The notes below the pieces were generated by a model. That model was not told the DNA's origin, did no database searches, and was given only the letters and a program-made list of their open reading frames with translations. 64,000 nucleotides of DNA, taken from contig JAPFBL010001929.1 in NCBI GenBank assembly GCA_026182355.1, forward strand, positions 1,728,001-1,792,000, read 5' to 3'. Below are positions 22,795 to 34,505 of this stretch, piece by piece. Position numbers and translations under genes: made by a program. Position 1 is the stretch's first letter, and each line of letters begins with the position of its first letter. This stretch comes from Hermatobates lingyangjiaoensis. Its lineage: Eukaryota > Arthropoda > Insecta > Hemiptera > Hermatobatidae.

Positions 22795-23150
22795 TTAGAA
22801 TGAGGGATAGAAACACTAAGTCTCCACACAGAAGATTTTATAAAACCTCAACGTGTTTCGAACTGTTAGTGTTCAACTTCAGGTTACATCTGCCTTAGTA
22901 ATGTGATGTGGAGTATTCAAGGAGTAATTGGACACTCTCCTATTAGAAAGTTCATTGTCATCGTAAAAGTTTTCTTTCCCAATTTTTCATTCCTTTCCAT
23001 TTCCATTTCCTTGTCCTATGGCTTCTTGAACACTATATATATCATTCCTAAGGCAATATAACCTGATGATGAACACTAAATTTTCGAAACTAGTCGACAT
23101 TGTAATAACTCTTTTGTGTGAAGACTTAGTTTTTCTTTCCCTCATTCGAA
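22795..23150. repeat. Family G palindromic element
   Basis: Outer arms carry AGAAACACTAAGTCT and its complement. The left inner arm (22850-22882, - strand) reads CTGAAGT, extra T, GAACACTAACAGTTC, GAA, ACACGT, with the last core A changed. The right arm (23063-23094, + strand) reads CTGATGA, extra T, GAACACTAAATTTTC, GAA, ACTAGT, with an intact core and palindromic stem III but poor stem I. Related in stem II to family E at 48361-48572. Confidence 0.6.
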
Positions 23151-23943
23151 TTATGAGTAAGTACCACACAACAAAATAGCTAGAATCTACATCATACTAA
23201 ACATTTAAACCCAATATAACTTATCTATTTTAACTGTATATAAAGCAGATGTTTTCAACCTTTGTTTTCTTGTTGACCTTTTGATGACTATGTTATTATC
23301 TATCAAACCTTCTAGAACCTATAAAAACCTAATTATACACATGAACATTTTATAAATGAATTATTTTTGATAGATATTTAAAAATTGTATGCATGAAACA
23401 TTTACATACATACATTTTTTTTAGAGGTATATTATACGTGTTATACAAACAAATCATGAAAAATCAAAGGTCAAGATAATGCATGAAATATTCAGCAACA
23501 TTTGAAACTGCTGAATCATTATGGCAAACTAGTAAGAGCATAGCCCTTATAATTTATATTTAATGTGAAATATTCTAACGGTCAGCAAGCTAAGGTATTG
23601 CTATATTTTTCACTATGAATATAAAAAGATTGGGTATATCAATAATGATATGCAATGATTGTATGTTTTTTTTATTATTCCTACCATGCTTATTATAAAG
23701 AATATTTGTACAGGTAGGCAATAGTGATGGATTAATACAGAAATTTGATTGAAACTTTATTGTTAATTAGATCATATCTGAAGGATGTGATAATTCATAT
23801 ATGGATATACTAGAAAACGTACCCATCTTTGACGGAATCAAAAATTCCATTATACTTGGTATTCCAAGTATATCATTAGAAAATATAGAATAGTAGAAAA
23901 TACCATTATTAGTACAGTGTTAAGCAAATGTCTCTGTATACAC
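23151..23943. other. Unassigned
   Basis: AT-rich, no gene or repeat family recognised. Confidence 0.35.
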
Positions 23944-24454
23944 CACATTAGCTGTCTGTCCTAATGACTCGTCAGACACATTAGCTGTCTGTCCTAACGA
24001 CTCGTCAGACACATTAGTTGTCTGTCCTAATGACTCGTCAGACACATTAGCTGTCTGTCCTAATGACTCGTCAGACACATTAGCTGTCTGTCCTAATGAC
24101 TAGTCAGACACATTAGCTGTCTGTCCTAACGACTCGTCAGACACATTAGTTGTCTGTCTTAATGACTCGTCAGACACATTAGCTATCTGTCCTAATGACT
24201 CGTCAGACACATTAGCTGTCTGTCCTAATGACTCGTCAGACACATTAGCTGTCTGTCCTAATGACTCGTCAGACACATTAGTTGTCTGTCATAATGACTC
24301 GTCAGACACATTAGCTATCTGTCCTAATGACTCGTCAGACACATTAACTGTCTGTCCTAATGACTCGTCAGACACATTAGTTGTCTGTCTTAATGATTCG
24401 TCAGACACATTAGCTATCTGTCCTAATGACTCGTCAGACACATTAGCTGTCTGA
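23944..24454. repeat. 33-bp minisatellite, 15 full copies plus a partial
   Basis: The unit begins CACATTAGCTGTCTG and ends TGACTCGTCAGA. Fifteen 33-bp units fill 23944-24438 without a single length change, and a 16-base partial copy follows. Variation is by substitution only, mainly GCTGT/GTTGT/GCTAT and AATGA/AACGA. Each unit contains the inverted pair TGTCTG and CAGACA, so single strands can form serial hairpins. The unit matches nothing else in the window. Confidence 0.95.
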
Positions 24455-27400
24455 CTCCAGCAAGCAAACTACAGTTGACCATGTGAGAAAAGCTTGGTCT
24501 CGTTCACTTCAATTCCTGCGGCAGATAAACTTTCTTTTGACTAAACTTTTGACTTAGTTGACGTCATTGCGAAACAGACTCTGACGGGACTTTGCAATCG
24601 TTTGAACGAAAACGGATAGTGGCTCAGAATCAATGGTATTGCTCCTTCACAAAGCTGTTTATTCTGAATAAATAGTAGATCTTGAACTCTAGGAAACACA
24701 TTTTTAATGATCTAAAGTACGCAATACTCATATACGTAAATGAATTTAAAATCAAATAATACCTACTTGCTATAACCACCTGTATATTTTAAAAATAAAC
24801 ATGTCTGTGAAGTTAGCAAGATACAGCTTAAAAGTTCATAACTTCACTTTTACGCTGAATTTTCAATCCATTCAGAGCCTATATTTTAAGTTAGACACAC
24901 AAAAATCTACTATCAACGTTTCAGCTTGATATGTCTTATGGTGGCTAAGTTTACTTGTGGCAAAATTTTGTGGATAAACCGACAGAAATTGTTCTAAGAG
25001 TGGATTCGCTTTCTCTGATGTATGAAACGTAAAGGGAACTTGAAATTAGTCAGTTTTAAGCAATGTACAGACAAAACATTTCTTTTATTTACACAGATTA
25101 TGGAAATGATGAAAGTTAAAAATAAGGTTTTCAGATTTGTCATGCTGAGGTAATGGATAAGAGAAAGTATCTACACACCAAAAAAAATGTTTTATCTTGT
25201 TTTATATATTTACCCTAGTATGAGTAAATACCACAATGAGTTTTCTAATTTGGTTTGGCTGTTGCATCGAAATGTTACATCCAAAGAGTATTTATACCAA
25301 AAGAGCTAAATTAACTCGGCGTTGCCTGAAAAACTTTTTAAATATATGAAATTGGCATGTAATAAGGAGTGGGAAAAGAGCGGCACAAGATGAGTAGGCT
25401 GCAGTAAGTGACGGTTGAGAATGTTTTTGTAAGCCACTCACCGTACAAGCTCCTCTACATACTGTGTTTAAATCACTTAGGACGGCTTGTTGAAAAGGCC
25501 TCCGGCACTAATAACCACCTTCTTCACGACACCCCAAGGTGTGAAAACAAAAAAATCAAACATTTCAACCCCCGGCGCCGCCGACAACGTCTCATCCTCT
25601 TGATTTTAGTTTTTTTATTTTTTTTTGTTTTTTAATCAAAACTCTCACCCAATTTCATCCCCCTTCTTTCGTCACCCCTTGAGTCAAAACACATCTGTCC
25701 ATATTTTATAGCAACACCTCTTACAATGTAAACTAGTTCCATTGAATAATTGATACTGTGAGAGGAGAAAAGAATGAAGAGATTAAACTTGTTATGTATT
25801 CAAAAACTGCTGGCTACAAGTTAGGTTGGCCAAGTCGGTCTTTTGGTTTGTGATCTGTTGTTCAGACCGGCTCTTTCAAAAGTACACATCTTGGAAAATA
25901 CTCAGCCTCATCAACATGTGGTCCTGCCAACAACATGATCTCCTGTTCTTCAGAACACATCTCACCTCAAAGCATCCTTGGCCATCAGTATGAAGATATT
26001 TCATTACGAGGAAATGTCCTTCACACAGTTCCCCGATGGCCTGCAGGCTATAACTATTACATACTCAAAATCTCTACTCAAATAAGTTTATTAATTTTGT
26101 ATGCAATAACAAAATTTCTCATATACGACACTTCAATAAATTTCACTATTACTTTTCCAAGTTGAAATCCATAACCCCTCTACTGCTAATTTCTAAAGAG
26201 TGTATTACATTATGCAGATTGTTTATTTAAAACCGCATCAACAAATTTCAAATCACTTAAAAAGTTAAGTTTTAAAAGATTTAATTTCACTTGCAAACCA
26301 AAATTATGCATTTTGATCAATCCAAAAGACATAATTAGTACGACTTGAAAACCAATTATACCTTGTTTTGCAAGTCAAATTCAATCTTTTGTATAATGAA
26401 TTAACTTTTTTGAAATCCAAATTCAACTGTTGAAATAAATTTAATATTAATTTTAATGTACTTGATTTCCAAACTAGGAAATTTTATTTTTTTTAAAAAC
26501 CGATAATGCTACTTTCGAAAAGATAAATTTGATTTGTAAACGGGTAAAATAAAACAATTTGGAGAACTACAAAACTGAAGAAAACAAAACTTATAAACCA
26601 ATCACAAATATATATTTAAACAAAAATGGATTATTAAAACCTGATGACTCATTCAGGTAAAACCAATTTATTTAAATAATATAAGGTCTTGCAGAAGTAA
26701 GAATAGGTAGCACTAATTCAATCTTTTTTTTTTAAATCCACAAACATTAATAATCAAAAATAAAAAAGTGCAGTTTTAAAGATTATTTAATTTTAAAAAA
26801 GTTATTTAAGAATTCTATTACAAAAACAACTTAATACGCTGAATAAATTCTATTCCTAATTCAATAAACGCTTCTGTAAATAATTCAAGTTTGATCATTA
26901 TTAATATACATTTTTAGTGCTATCACTCGCTTCGGTCAAATTTCTATACCAGAAAAGATAACCGAGGTTGGAAGCATGTCTATAGGACAGGCAGACAGGA
27001 GGTTGTTTCACTTGTCCTATCCTTAATCCACAATATCTCTTCTCCTGTAATCCCCACAATACAAGTTACCCTGTTTCTGACGGATGACCTTGCACCTCCC
27101 GTTTGGAGTGTACCAAGTTTGATGCACGCAACGTAGGTCTGGCATCTACCAAGCTTAGTCTCTGTATGAACAGTCATAGAGCTTCCGTCAACAAATGCTC
27201 CGATCAACCTGTCGAATAAGAGAAGAGAACGATGCTGAGATGGCGCATCAAACGAGTCACGTCATTAGTCCAAACCTCATTTACTTCGCGTGTTTTTCCT
27301 CAAGTCCGCCAATCGACTAGATGGCATTCAGTCGTCTATGTCAGCTTGGCTTCAACTGAACTGAACCTGCGTATGAAATGTTATATGGCCTCTGTCGATC

Positions 27401-27599
27401 AGTACAAAAACATCGACGGAGGTCATAGAGCTATTGATGCAAATTACAACGGTGATAATTAAAATTACTGTTTTCCTTTTCAAATTCTTAATGAACCACT
27501 TACTCTAGCTTCATGCTAACCTAAAAGCTTCATAGAAGAGGTTCATTGCCTTATTCAGTCTGGGAGTTAAATAGTATCCCAGACTGCATTATGCTCATA
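24455..27599. other. Unassigned, GC-richer islands
   Basis: No gene is defended. 25380-25640 (with CCCCCGGCGCCGCCG near 25567) and 26930-27470 are GC-richer than the rest and hold short open frames on both strands without known domains. Positions 26200-26900 are very AT-rich. Confidence 0.3.
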
Positions 27600-27965
27600 C
27601 TAATTACTTTACTGAAAGTAAAGTAGAGTGATTATGGAAAGCTGTTGTTTTAAGATTTTAAACGTATACATGCTTTGAGGTTCCTAAAGTCCATTTTTTA
27701 GGTTTCTTTGATGATGTTTACCTGTATTTCGTAGGGTATGTATCCCAAAGTATGACCTATAGTTTGTGAGAACCACACAATTTGATGTTTAAAATTAATA
27801 TTTTATCTGAAAATGTACTCTGTAAAATAGATGTGCCCAATTATTTATGATCTACATTCTATCAGAATAAGTTTTCCGACCACTATGTTATATTAGATAT
27901 TTCATTTCTCCTAAAGTACTACAACTATAGTATTGAAATTTGAAAAAAATATGTAGAATTGAAAC
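27600..27965 (+). mobile_element. TIR element, truncated copy 3
   Basis: The 5' part of the element of 17448-19050. ACTTTACTGAAAGTAAAGTA is followed by GTGATTATGG, CTTTGAGGTTCC, the GATGATGTTTACC region and TTTCATTTCTCCTAAAGTAC. Similarity fades after about 27965. Confidence 0.6.
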
Positions 27966-28196
27966 TATAAAATCACACTTGGAACGTTGACTTCTATTAA
28001 GCATAAATAATAGAAGCATTTTATGTATACATATACACATCACTTATATCACAGCACTAAAAGTATATTACATTATACTTTTTTAACTAACCCCCACGCA
28101 TATAGTTATACGCATTCCAAGGGCTTGCTAGTGTGGCTTAATTATTACTCAATACCCATTAATCAAATGGAGGGATTAGATATATATATATATACT
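27966..28196. other. Unassigned
   Basis: AT-rich, ends in a short (TA)n at about 28181-28192. Nothing recognised. Confidence 0.35.
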
Positions 28197-28600
28197 TAAA
28201 ATAAACTGTGACACATAGACAGAAACATACCAAAGACTCACTTTTCAATATTTTGACCGTAATAGCGGTCGTCCTAGGAGAAGAAGTGAATTGACGGAGG
28301 GACGACAGTCAACTCAATTATATATATATAAATCAATGATCAAACCACAATCCCTTTCTGGACATTAGTCCTTTCCTGTGCTTTCACCCTTTTAAAATAC
28401 CACTCTTCCCTCCCACTCTTCTCAACTCCTCACCAGATGTTTTCTGCATCTAGTGTTCAGTTGGGTTTTTGACTCTGACGAAGACCGCTTGTTACGGCTG
28501 AAAGATCTTAGTCTTGTTTTCCCATTTCTTATTGTGGTTTGATAATTGATTGTTGTTTCACGTGTTTATGTGAAATATTTATATATATACATATATATAT
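28197..28600. repeat. Family I half followed by family A half
   Basis: 28197-28280 carries ACTTAAAATAAACTGTGACA and ACTCACTTTTCAATATTTTG, as in the palindrome at 37830-37975. 28330-28600 begins with family A (AATCAATGATCAAACCACAAT), passes through about 110 bp of unrelated pyrimidine-rich sequence, then resumes as the family A right arm with its tail. The + strand motif at 28471-28513 has an intact core, stem I and stem III, with one mismatch in stem II. Confidence 0.6.
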
Positions 28601-28635
28601 ACGATTTTACTGTAACTATAGATACAGAGTAAAGG

Positions 28636-28870
28636 GATGAACACAGTTACAATCTCAAATTTTTGGTTGAACCGTCATGAGGAGAGTAGAGATAGGGACA
28701 CCAAGCGCACTTGCAAAGCGACGCCTGGAGACCGGTATCCCAGTTTCTACCATGATGGGAGTTTGGTGTTCCTATCTCTACTCTCCTGATTACTGTTCAA
28801 CTAAAAATTAGAGACTGTAAATGTGTTCGTCCCTTTATTCTGTATCTATAGTTTCCTGTTAATTATTTTT
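28636..28870. repeat. Family B palindromic element, diverged
   Basis: The arms start GGAAACTATAGATACAGA (complement at left) and converge on a spacer with GCGCACTTGCAAAGCGACG, as in 738-969. The right core is CTGATTA and the left is CTCATGA, so both ribozyme-like motifs are mutated, although GAGA/TCTC and AATT persist on the right. Confidence 0.7.
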
Positions 28871-28892
28871 TGTCCTTTGTGTATCGTTTTCC

Positions 28893-28926
<34 letters not shown>

Positions 28927-29019
28927 ATATATTATTTATAAATTAAATATTTAAATTATATATATTATATCCATATTTTATACTAAGAGTTATTATTGAT
29001 TGTTAATTTTTCATATATA

Positions 29020-29350
29020 TATTTATATATATCAATGATCAAACCACAATAAAAATGTAGATCTTAGTCTTGTGTTCCCAATTCATATTGTGGTTTCATC
29101 ATTGATTGTTATTTCACATGTTTATTAGAAATCTTGATATATATATATATATCAATGATTAAACCACAATATGAAATGAGAAAACAAGACTAAGATCTCC
29201 CAACCGTAACAAGCGGTCTTCGTCAGAGTCAAAAACCCTATTCCCAAAGGTTGGGAGATCTTCGCCTTGTTTTCCCATTACATATTGTGGTTTGATCATT
29301 GATTGTTATTTCACGAGTTTACGTGAAATCTTTATATATATATATATATA
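29020..29350. repeat. Two tandem family A elements, decayed
   Basis: 29020-29135 is an internally deleted copy retaining only the outer arms and AGATCTTAGTC. 29145-29345 retains a full left arm (29188-29230, - strand) with stem I, CTGACGA, stem II and AGATCT, but the invariant GAA is replaced by GGG. The right arm is shortened. Each is followed by TA runs. Confidence 0.65.
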
Positions 29351-30379
29351 ACAGATTCAATAATATATCGACCGTTTGATAGAATAGGTGTGTTCTCTAA
29401 TCGGGGTTTGGTCAATTTCGGGTTTTCATTTAAGTGAAATATATATATATATCTATATATATATATATATAGGTGTGTGTTTGTGTTGTGTATGTGAGGG
29501 AGAGAAAGAGAGAGAGTGAGAGAGAGCTGGTGTTATTGTAACATATTATTACTCACTCTACTCAATAAAGTTTCATTAGAACTCACATTTAATCAGTGAT
29601 ATGAAAACCACTAAAATTAAGAATTATATAGACCTTAAAAAAATAAAGTAAAGGGATAACTAAAATAACTGCTCTACCATGATGAAGTATTGTTTATCAG
29701 AGAGTGAAGATCTTTCTCATTAAATTTTGTGTATTTGTATATGTATGTGTTTATGTTATGTACACATAACAAAAACTTTTTTTTTATATTAAAACTGTCA
29801 ACTTTTTTTATATTTTTATATTAAAAAAAATGATTAATTTATCAGACGCTATGCGTTGTTCCCTGTGTAGTCAATCAAAAAACTTAGTATTTTTGTTTGT
29901 TCAATCTATTAAACTATTATTGTAAGTTTTCATCAAGATAATTATTATACATCCATTGTTTATTAAAACATTTTTGACCCCCTCAATAATTATATCTTTG
30001 ATCCCAGTTATAGGAGCCTTTTTAAAGGATTGTTCTCATATATGGTACTAATTTTGACCTGTCACTCCTGCCATTTAAGTGAAAATCACAATAATTTGTG
30101 TGTGAATGTGTTTGTGTTAGAGAGAGAAGAGAGCGAGAAAGAGAGAGTGAGGGTGAGAGCCAATTAGAATTGCCAGTAGGTTTAATTGTTTCAGAACTAA
30201 GACTTTAACTCAAGAGGACTTTAGTCATCGGCTGAAGGGCTAAAATAATCTAACTGTTAATTGGCTCTATTGTGTGTACATGTCTAGGTTGAACTAGTTG
30301 ACGCGTGACTCTCGCTTAGGATGTGTGACAGAGCAGTCAGCTTGGTGGTGAGAAAGAGGCAGGAGTCCATCAGATTAGG
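29351..30379. other. Unassigned, family J fragment and GA tract
   Basis: 29350-29435 matches part of family J (the TATCGACCGTTTGATAGAAT segment also found inverted at about 49870). Purine-rich GAGAGAA stretches occur at 29490-29527 and 30119-30150. No gene. Confidence 0.4.
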
Positions 30380-30840
30380 AATGGTTGGGCTAAAGCGAGA
30401 TAGTTACACGTTTTTACCAAGTCGATTAATCCCTCCGGGAGCCGGAGCCGTAAGCATTGCCGGAATGACCTGTTGATTCGGGAGCGATGCGCCTGCGTCG
30501 CTGGGTGGGGGAAGGTGGCAGACGACAGGCACTGGAGTGGGGGTCGGAAGCGCGCGACGTCTCCGTCGGAGAGGCTGCCCTGAGGCATATCCCACCAAAT
30601 CTAATTCCACCGTAATCGGGCGCCATTAACTCGTAATGTTCTACCAGCGCTAATCCAACGTCTAATAATTGTAAACACCGAGAGTGAATTATGAAATTGA
30701 ATAATTCATCATCAGCTAGAAAAAGGAACAAGACCTAGGTGAATTCGGAGGCACCAGCTCTCGATTATGTTAATGCGCCAGATTATGGTTTTATAATTAA
30801 GTTAGGAGTTTTGTTAGATGCTCCCACTAGTGAATGGTCA
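30380..30840. promoter_or_regulatory. CpG-rich, possibly conserved noncoding island
   Basis: A sharp GC and CpG increase, densest at 30425-30600, is followed by AT-rich sequence with homeodomain-like ATTA/TAAT sites (30760-30810). It does not resemble any repeat in the window. Overlapping short frames on the - strand (up to 101 codons, Arg/Pro/Ser-rich) have no known domain. It could be a cis-regulatory element, an unannotated exon or a decayed CpG island. This is inference from composition only. Confidence 0.25.
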
Positions 30841-31449
30841 AAAAAACAGTAATGCTTCAAAACACAACCTGTCGCGATGTAAGTAATTTGCTTCCAGCTC
30901 TCAAGGTACCCCTTCTTTAATAAATTTTTCATTAGGCACTATCAATTTTAAATGCATATTCCGATTCATCGATCCCAATCAACTTTTTCACCTGGTGTTA
31001 ACTTTATTAATGCTATTATACAAACAGTTAATTGGATTCGATGCAATAAATTTTCAACCTTAAATAAAGTCCTAATACATTCTTCGAAGAGTTTTTCAGG
31101 TTGATTTATTTTCGTTGGAGTATAGTCTCAAGATCACTTTTTGTATAGTATCAAAAAAAAAAGTTTTCATTTTAACACCATTAAGAATTGATTACATAAC
31201 AAAACAAGTACCTGAATAATATTATGGGAAAGTGCATTTACTGCCTGTATAGTTCTGTGCATGCACTCTTATCACGTATAGTCGGCATTTATTACTCTCC
31301 GACTCCAAGACTTTTCTGCCCTGGTTTAAATCTGCATGGACCGAGTCAGTCTTAGAGCACTGTTGTCCTGCGGGTGGAGTATGTTTCTTAATTTTCATCC
31401 ATTGTAGCTCTGGATGATTTTAGACCATAATTTGGTGTGATCAAGTTAT
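30841..31449. other. Unassigned
   Basis: AT-average, no gene or repeat recognised. Confidence 0.35.
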
Positions 31450-31545
31450 TGCTCTCTTAAAGAGTAACTCATATTGTACAGACTCGGCACCTGTTTATAT
31501 CCTCTCCGAGAGGCAGCATGAACCACATTGACTTATTAGCAGGGT
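31450..31545 (-). mobile_element. SINE body fragment, diverged
   Basis: TTGTACAGACTCGGCACC then ATCCTCTCCGAGAGGCA matches the SINE body order seen at 55510-55570 and 47406-47450 on the same strand. The head and tail are not recognisable. Confidence 0.5.
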
Positions 31546-31929
31546 TATGTAACCCTGACATGACTAGGGTCATGAAAGGGATTAGCTCCTTAAATATTTA
31601 GTACTAACCTCAACTCTTACATCTCCATTCATAACTCCTTTCCCCACTTTTATAATATTGTACATTTACTTGGCCAGACAAAAAAAGGATTACTATTGAG
31701 CAGTGAAAGGTTGCCTCCATCCTGTGCTTGCGCGAGTATAAACCACTCTGAGTGAATCAGCATGTTCTCTGGTTACTGAACAGCTGTGGACGGTTACCAT
31801 AAAAACAATACCATCTATATATCTGTTCGTGTCTCTCAATTTGTTACAAATTAACTTGAAGCAGTCGTAAAAATCATTAAGTAACTATATATTTATATAT
31901 AATATTAATAAATATATTTAAGTAATTAA
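31546..31929. other. Unassigned
   Basis: No gene or repeat family recognised. Confidence 0.35.
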
Positions 31930-32175
31930 ATGAAACGATCCAGAAGACTTTCAAAATAAAAACCAATTAAAAAGAAGGTAGCACAGAGATAGACAAAGGA
32001 ATAACTCACTTTTATATTTCGACCATCGTCATCATCAGGAGGTGAAGAGTCTCGCAGAAGAGTACCTTCCTGCTGGACTCTTTGCCTCCTGACGACAATG
32101 ATGGTCGAAATATAAAAGTGAGTTATATCTTTGTTTATCTGTGTGTTACCTTCTTTTTAATTGGTTTTTATTTAA
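31930..32175. repeat. Palindromic element of the family C group
   Basis: The arms share AAAACCAATTAAAAAGAAGG at the ends and ACTCACTTTTATATTTCGACC inside, with a spacer near 32060. The left motif (32010-32042, - strand) is CTGATGA, extra T, GACGATGGTC (3-bp stem II), GAA, ATAT. The right motif (32085-32118, + strand) is CTGACGA, extra C, AATGATGGTC, GAA, ATAT. The cores are intact, but stem I forms only at a distance from the core (ACTC with GAGT) across an internal loop. Confidence 0.65.
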
Positions 32176-32669
32176 TACAATATTTATTGTATTATAATAA
32201 AACAATTTCATAAAATTTTATTATTTCATATATCATTTGGTTTTCGAAATATGTAACTTGAAAAATCAAATAAGTGAGAAGACGAAATAAAACTGGATTC
32301 ATCAAAAGATAGATGTAGCCCTCAGTTTCTGGTTAATTCAATCTCCTTAGCGGACGACTCAACTATACCATTTTATATTCCAATTTGTCATACATACTAA
32401 AAAATAATAATATTAATTTGTTTATATACTATTTGAATTTATTTGACATTACATTGTAATCTTTCTTGTACATACATATACAAGTATTGTTACTATAATT
32501 TGTTTTCTTTTTTTACATTCTCATGAAATATACAGAAACAAAACAGGATGTTAAATTTGTTCTTTATACCCATTTCACTTACTTTGTCTGTTTTTAATCA
32601 ATCAAGAGGCTGGTCACTGACATTTACTTAGCAAACAGGTAACTCATCACCGAGTGTCAATGGCCTTGA
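32176..32669. other. Unassigned
   Basis: AT-rich, nothing recognised. Confidence 0.35.
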
Positions 32670-32855
32670 CGAAACGATCATGGATTGGGGCAATCATGGA
32701 GTAAGACATTCGTCAGAGTCAAAAACCCAATTAAGTTGAGTCAGTTGAGTTTTTGACTCTCACGAAGACCGCTTGTTGTGGTTGAAAAATTTTACTCTTT
32801 TTTTTGTCATTTCTTATTGAGGTTTGATCATATATATATATATATATATTATATA
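32670..32855. repeat. Composite family A unit, copy 1
   Basis: A leader with ATCATGGATTGGGG precedes a family A centre and right arm. The same leader and junction recur at 33275-33440. The core reads CTCACGA and is mutated. Confidence 0.6.
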
Positions 32856-33100
32856 AATGATTTCACATAAAGACGTGAAATAATAATCAATGATTAGACC
32901 ACAATAAGAAATGGGAAAACAAGACTAAGATCTTTCAACCGTAACAAGCCGTCTTCGTCAGAGTCAAAAACCCAACTCTAACGAAGACCGCTTGTTACAG
33001 TTGAAAGATCTTGGTCTTGTTTCCTCATTTCATATTGTGGTTTGATCATTGATTGTTATTTCACGTGTTTATGTAAAATCTTTACACATATATATATCAA
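32856..33100. repeat. Family A palindromic element
   Basis: Both arms carry the TTTCAC/GTGAAA tail hairpin and the outer GATTAGACCACAATAAGAAA. The left motif (32923-32965, - strand) has intact stem I, CTGACGA, GAA and AGATCT, with one stem II substitution. The right core is CTAACGA. Confidence 0.75.
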
Positions 33101-33274
33101 ATGCTATGTTATCCCGACCAAATATATCCTACAATACTATACATACACAAATACATCCAGATATTGTTTTCTATACAACAATACATTTTATACACACAAG
33201 AAAAAATTAATATAAAAATAATATAAAAGAAAAAATTACTTTTCTTCTTCTCGAGATATGGTAAAATCTTCGAA
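33101..33274. other. Unassigned spacer
   Basis: AT-rich sequence between family A copies, nothing recognised. Confidence 0.35.
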
Positions 33275-33440
33275 ACTATCATGGATTGGGGTAATCATGG
33301 ATCAAGACATATGTCAGAGTCAAAAACCCAATCAAGTTGGGTCAGTTGAGTTTTTGACTCTTACGAAGACCACTTGTTACGGTTGAAAGATCTTAGTCTT
33401 GTTTTCCCATTTCTTATTGTGGTCTGATCATATATATATA
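33275..33440. repeat. Composite family A unit, copy 2
   Basis: A near copy of 32670-32840, including ATCATGGATTGGGG and the truncated left arm. The + strand motif at 33356-33398 keeps stems and GAA, but its core is CTTACGA. The shared breakpoint shows that the whole truncated composite was duplicated. Confidence 0.6.
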
Positions 33441-34395
33441 TATATTGCCTTCAAGGATCAAGTTCGTTGTTGACATTACTCTATTTATTCTCTTTATTCT
33501 TCCTAGTACTCTTCTGAAGGAGTTTTGCCCAAAATCTCAGGCTACGCTTATCGTGCGTGCTTTTTATCGTCACTACCTCATCTCTTTGCTATATATATAG
33601 CTCGTGCGTGCTACTTCATCTCTCTGCTCTATATATATAATTCAAGTATGTCAACCGTGAAGAAGAAAAATACTAAAAATCTTGACTTGGTCAGTTTTCC
33701 TGGTTCAAATCAAAGTGACAAATGCCGACTGTTTTGGTTTTTATTCAAAGCCTTTTGAATAAAATTCTACAAAACTACTACAGTGGAATACTACAAAATA
33801 TTACATTACCGCAAAACTAAATATAACAAAAAATACAAACTAATCAAATTATACATAAACAAAAATGGTTCATTACAATATACGGAATGAAGCAAGTAAA
33901 TATAATTTAGAAACAATTTAATGACCTACATAAATAAGAAGTTATTGGATAAGAAAAACAAACGCTTTTTAGATTTCAATAGGACCAATATTGTTAATCA
34001 TACGAAACTTTCCAGAAGACAGAAGTTAATATTACCACAATTATCAAACAACTAATGCCAGCCTAGAGGATTAAACAAGAAAAATAGACAAAATTGTCAG
34101 TTTTTAACAAATATAAATTTTGTGAAATTGTATTTAAGAAATTTATTACAATCGGAACTCTATACTCCTGAATAAGTGTTATTCAAATTTGATATATAAC
34201 TTCTCCAATTACTTAAAGTTTGTGTCCTTTATAATATGTAGCATTGTTTCTGTAGCTTCTCTGTTCATATGGTTCTTTAGTTACAATAATCATGTTGTCA
34301 AAATCAAAAGAGCTACGTTTAACTAATGAGTGATATGACTTCACTTTACAAACTTATTTGTCAAAGCAGAAAAATTCTTTAGCTTCAATTTGAGT
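33441..34395. other. Unassigned, short direct repeat
   Basis: 33555-33650 has a degenerate direct repeat (CGTGCGTGCT.., ATCTCT..GCT, TATATATA). The rest is AT-rich with no recognisable gene. Confidence 0.35.
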
Positions 34396-34505
34396 ACACC
34401 GGTTTCCTCTGGATTACAAAAGTTAAGCAGCGTTGAGTGTACTTTTCACTTGGATGGGTGACAATAAATGACGTTGGCACCCTCGTTAATGTGGCTCCCA
34501 CCCCT
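34396..34505 (+). pseudogene. 5S rRNA-derived relic
   Basis: AAGTTAAGCAGCGTTGAGTG (34419 on) and CACTTGGATGGGTGAC (34446 on) correspond in order and spacing to the internal promoter half of eukaryotic 5S rRNA. The 5' part is barely recognisable, and the 3' end departs from 5S after about 34472. It is a 5S pseudogene or the head of a 5S-derived SINE. No second copy was found in the window to decide. Confidence 0.6.

Noticed and set aside
23944..24454. Minisatellite as a tandem hammerhead array (CTGACGA followed by GTC..GAC on the - strand)
   Set aside because: After the putative stem II the sequence is AGA instead of GAA, and no stem I pairing is found at the required place in any unit.
23944..24454. 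CRISPR array
   Set aside because: Units follow each other without spacers, and the setting is eukaryotic.
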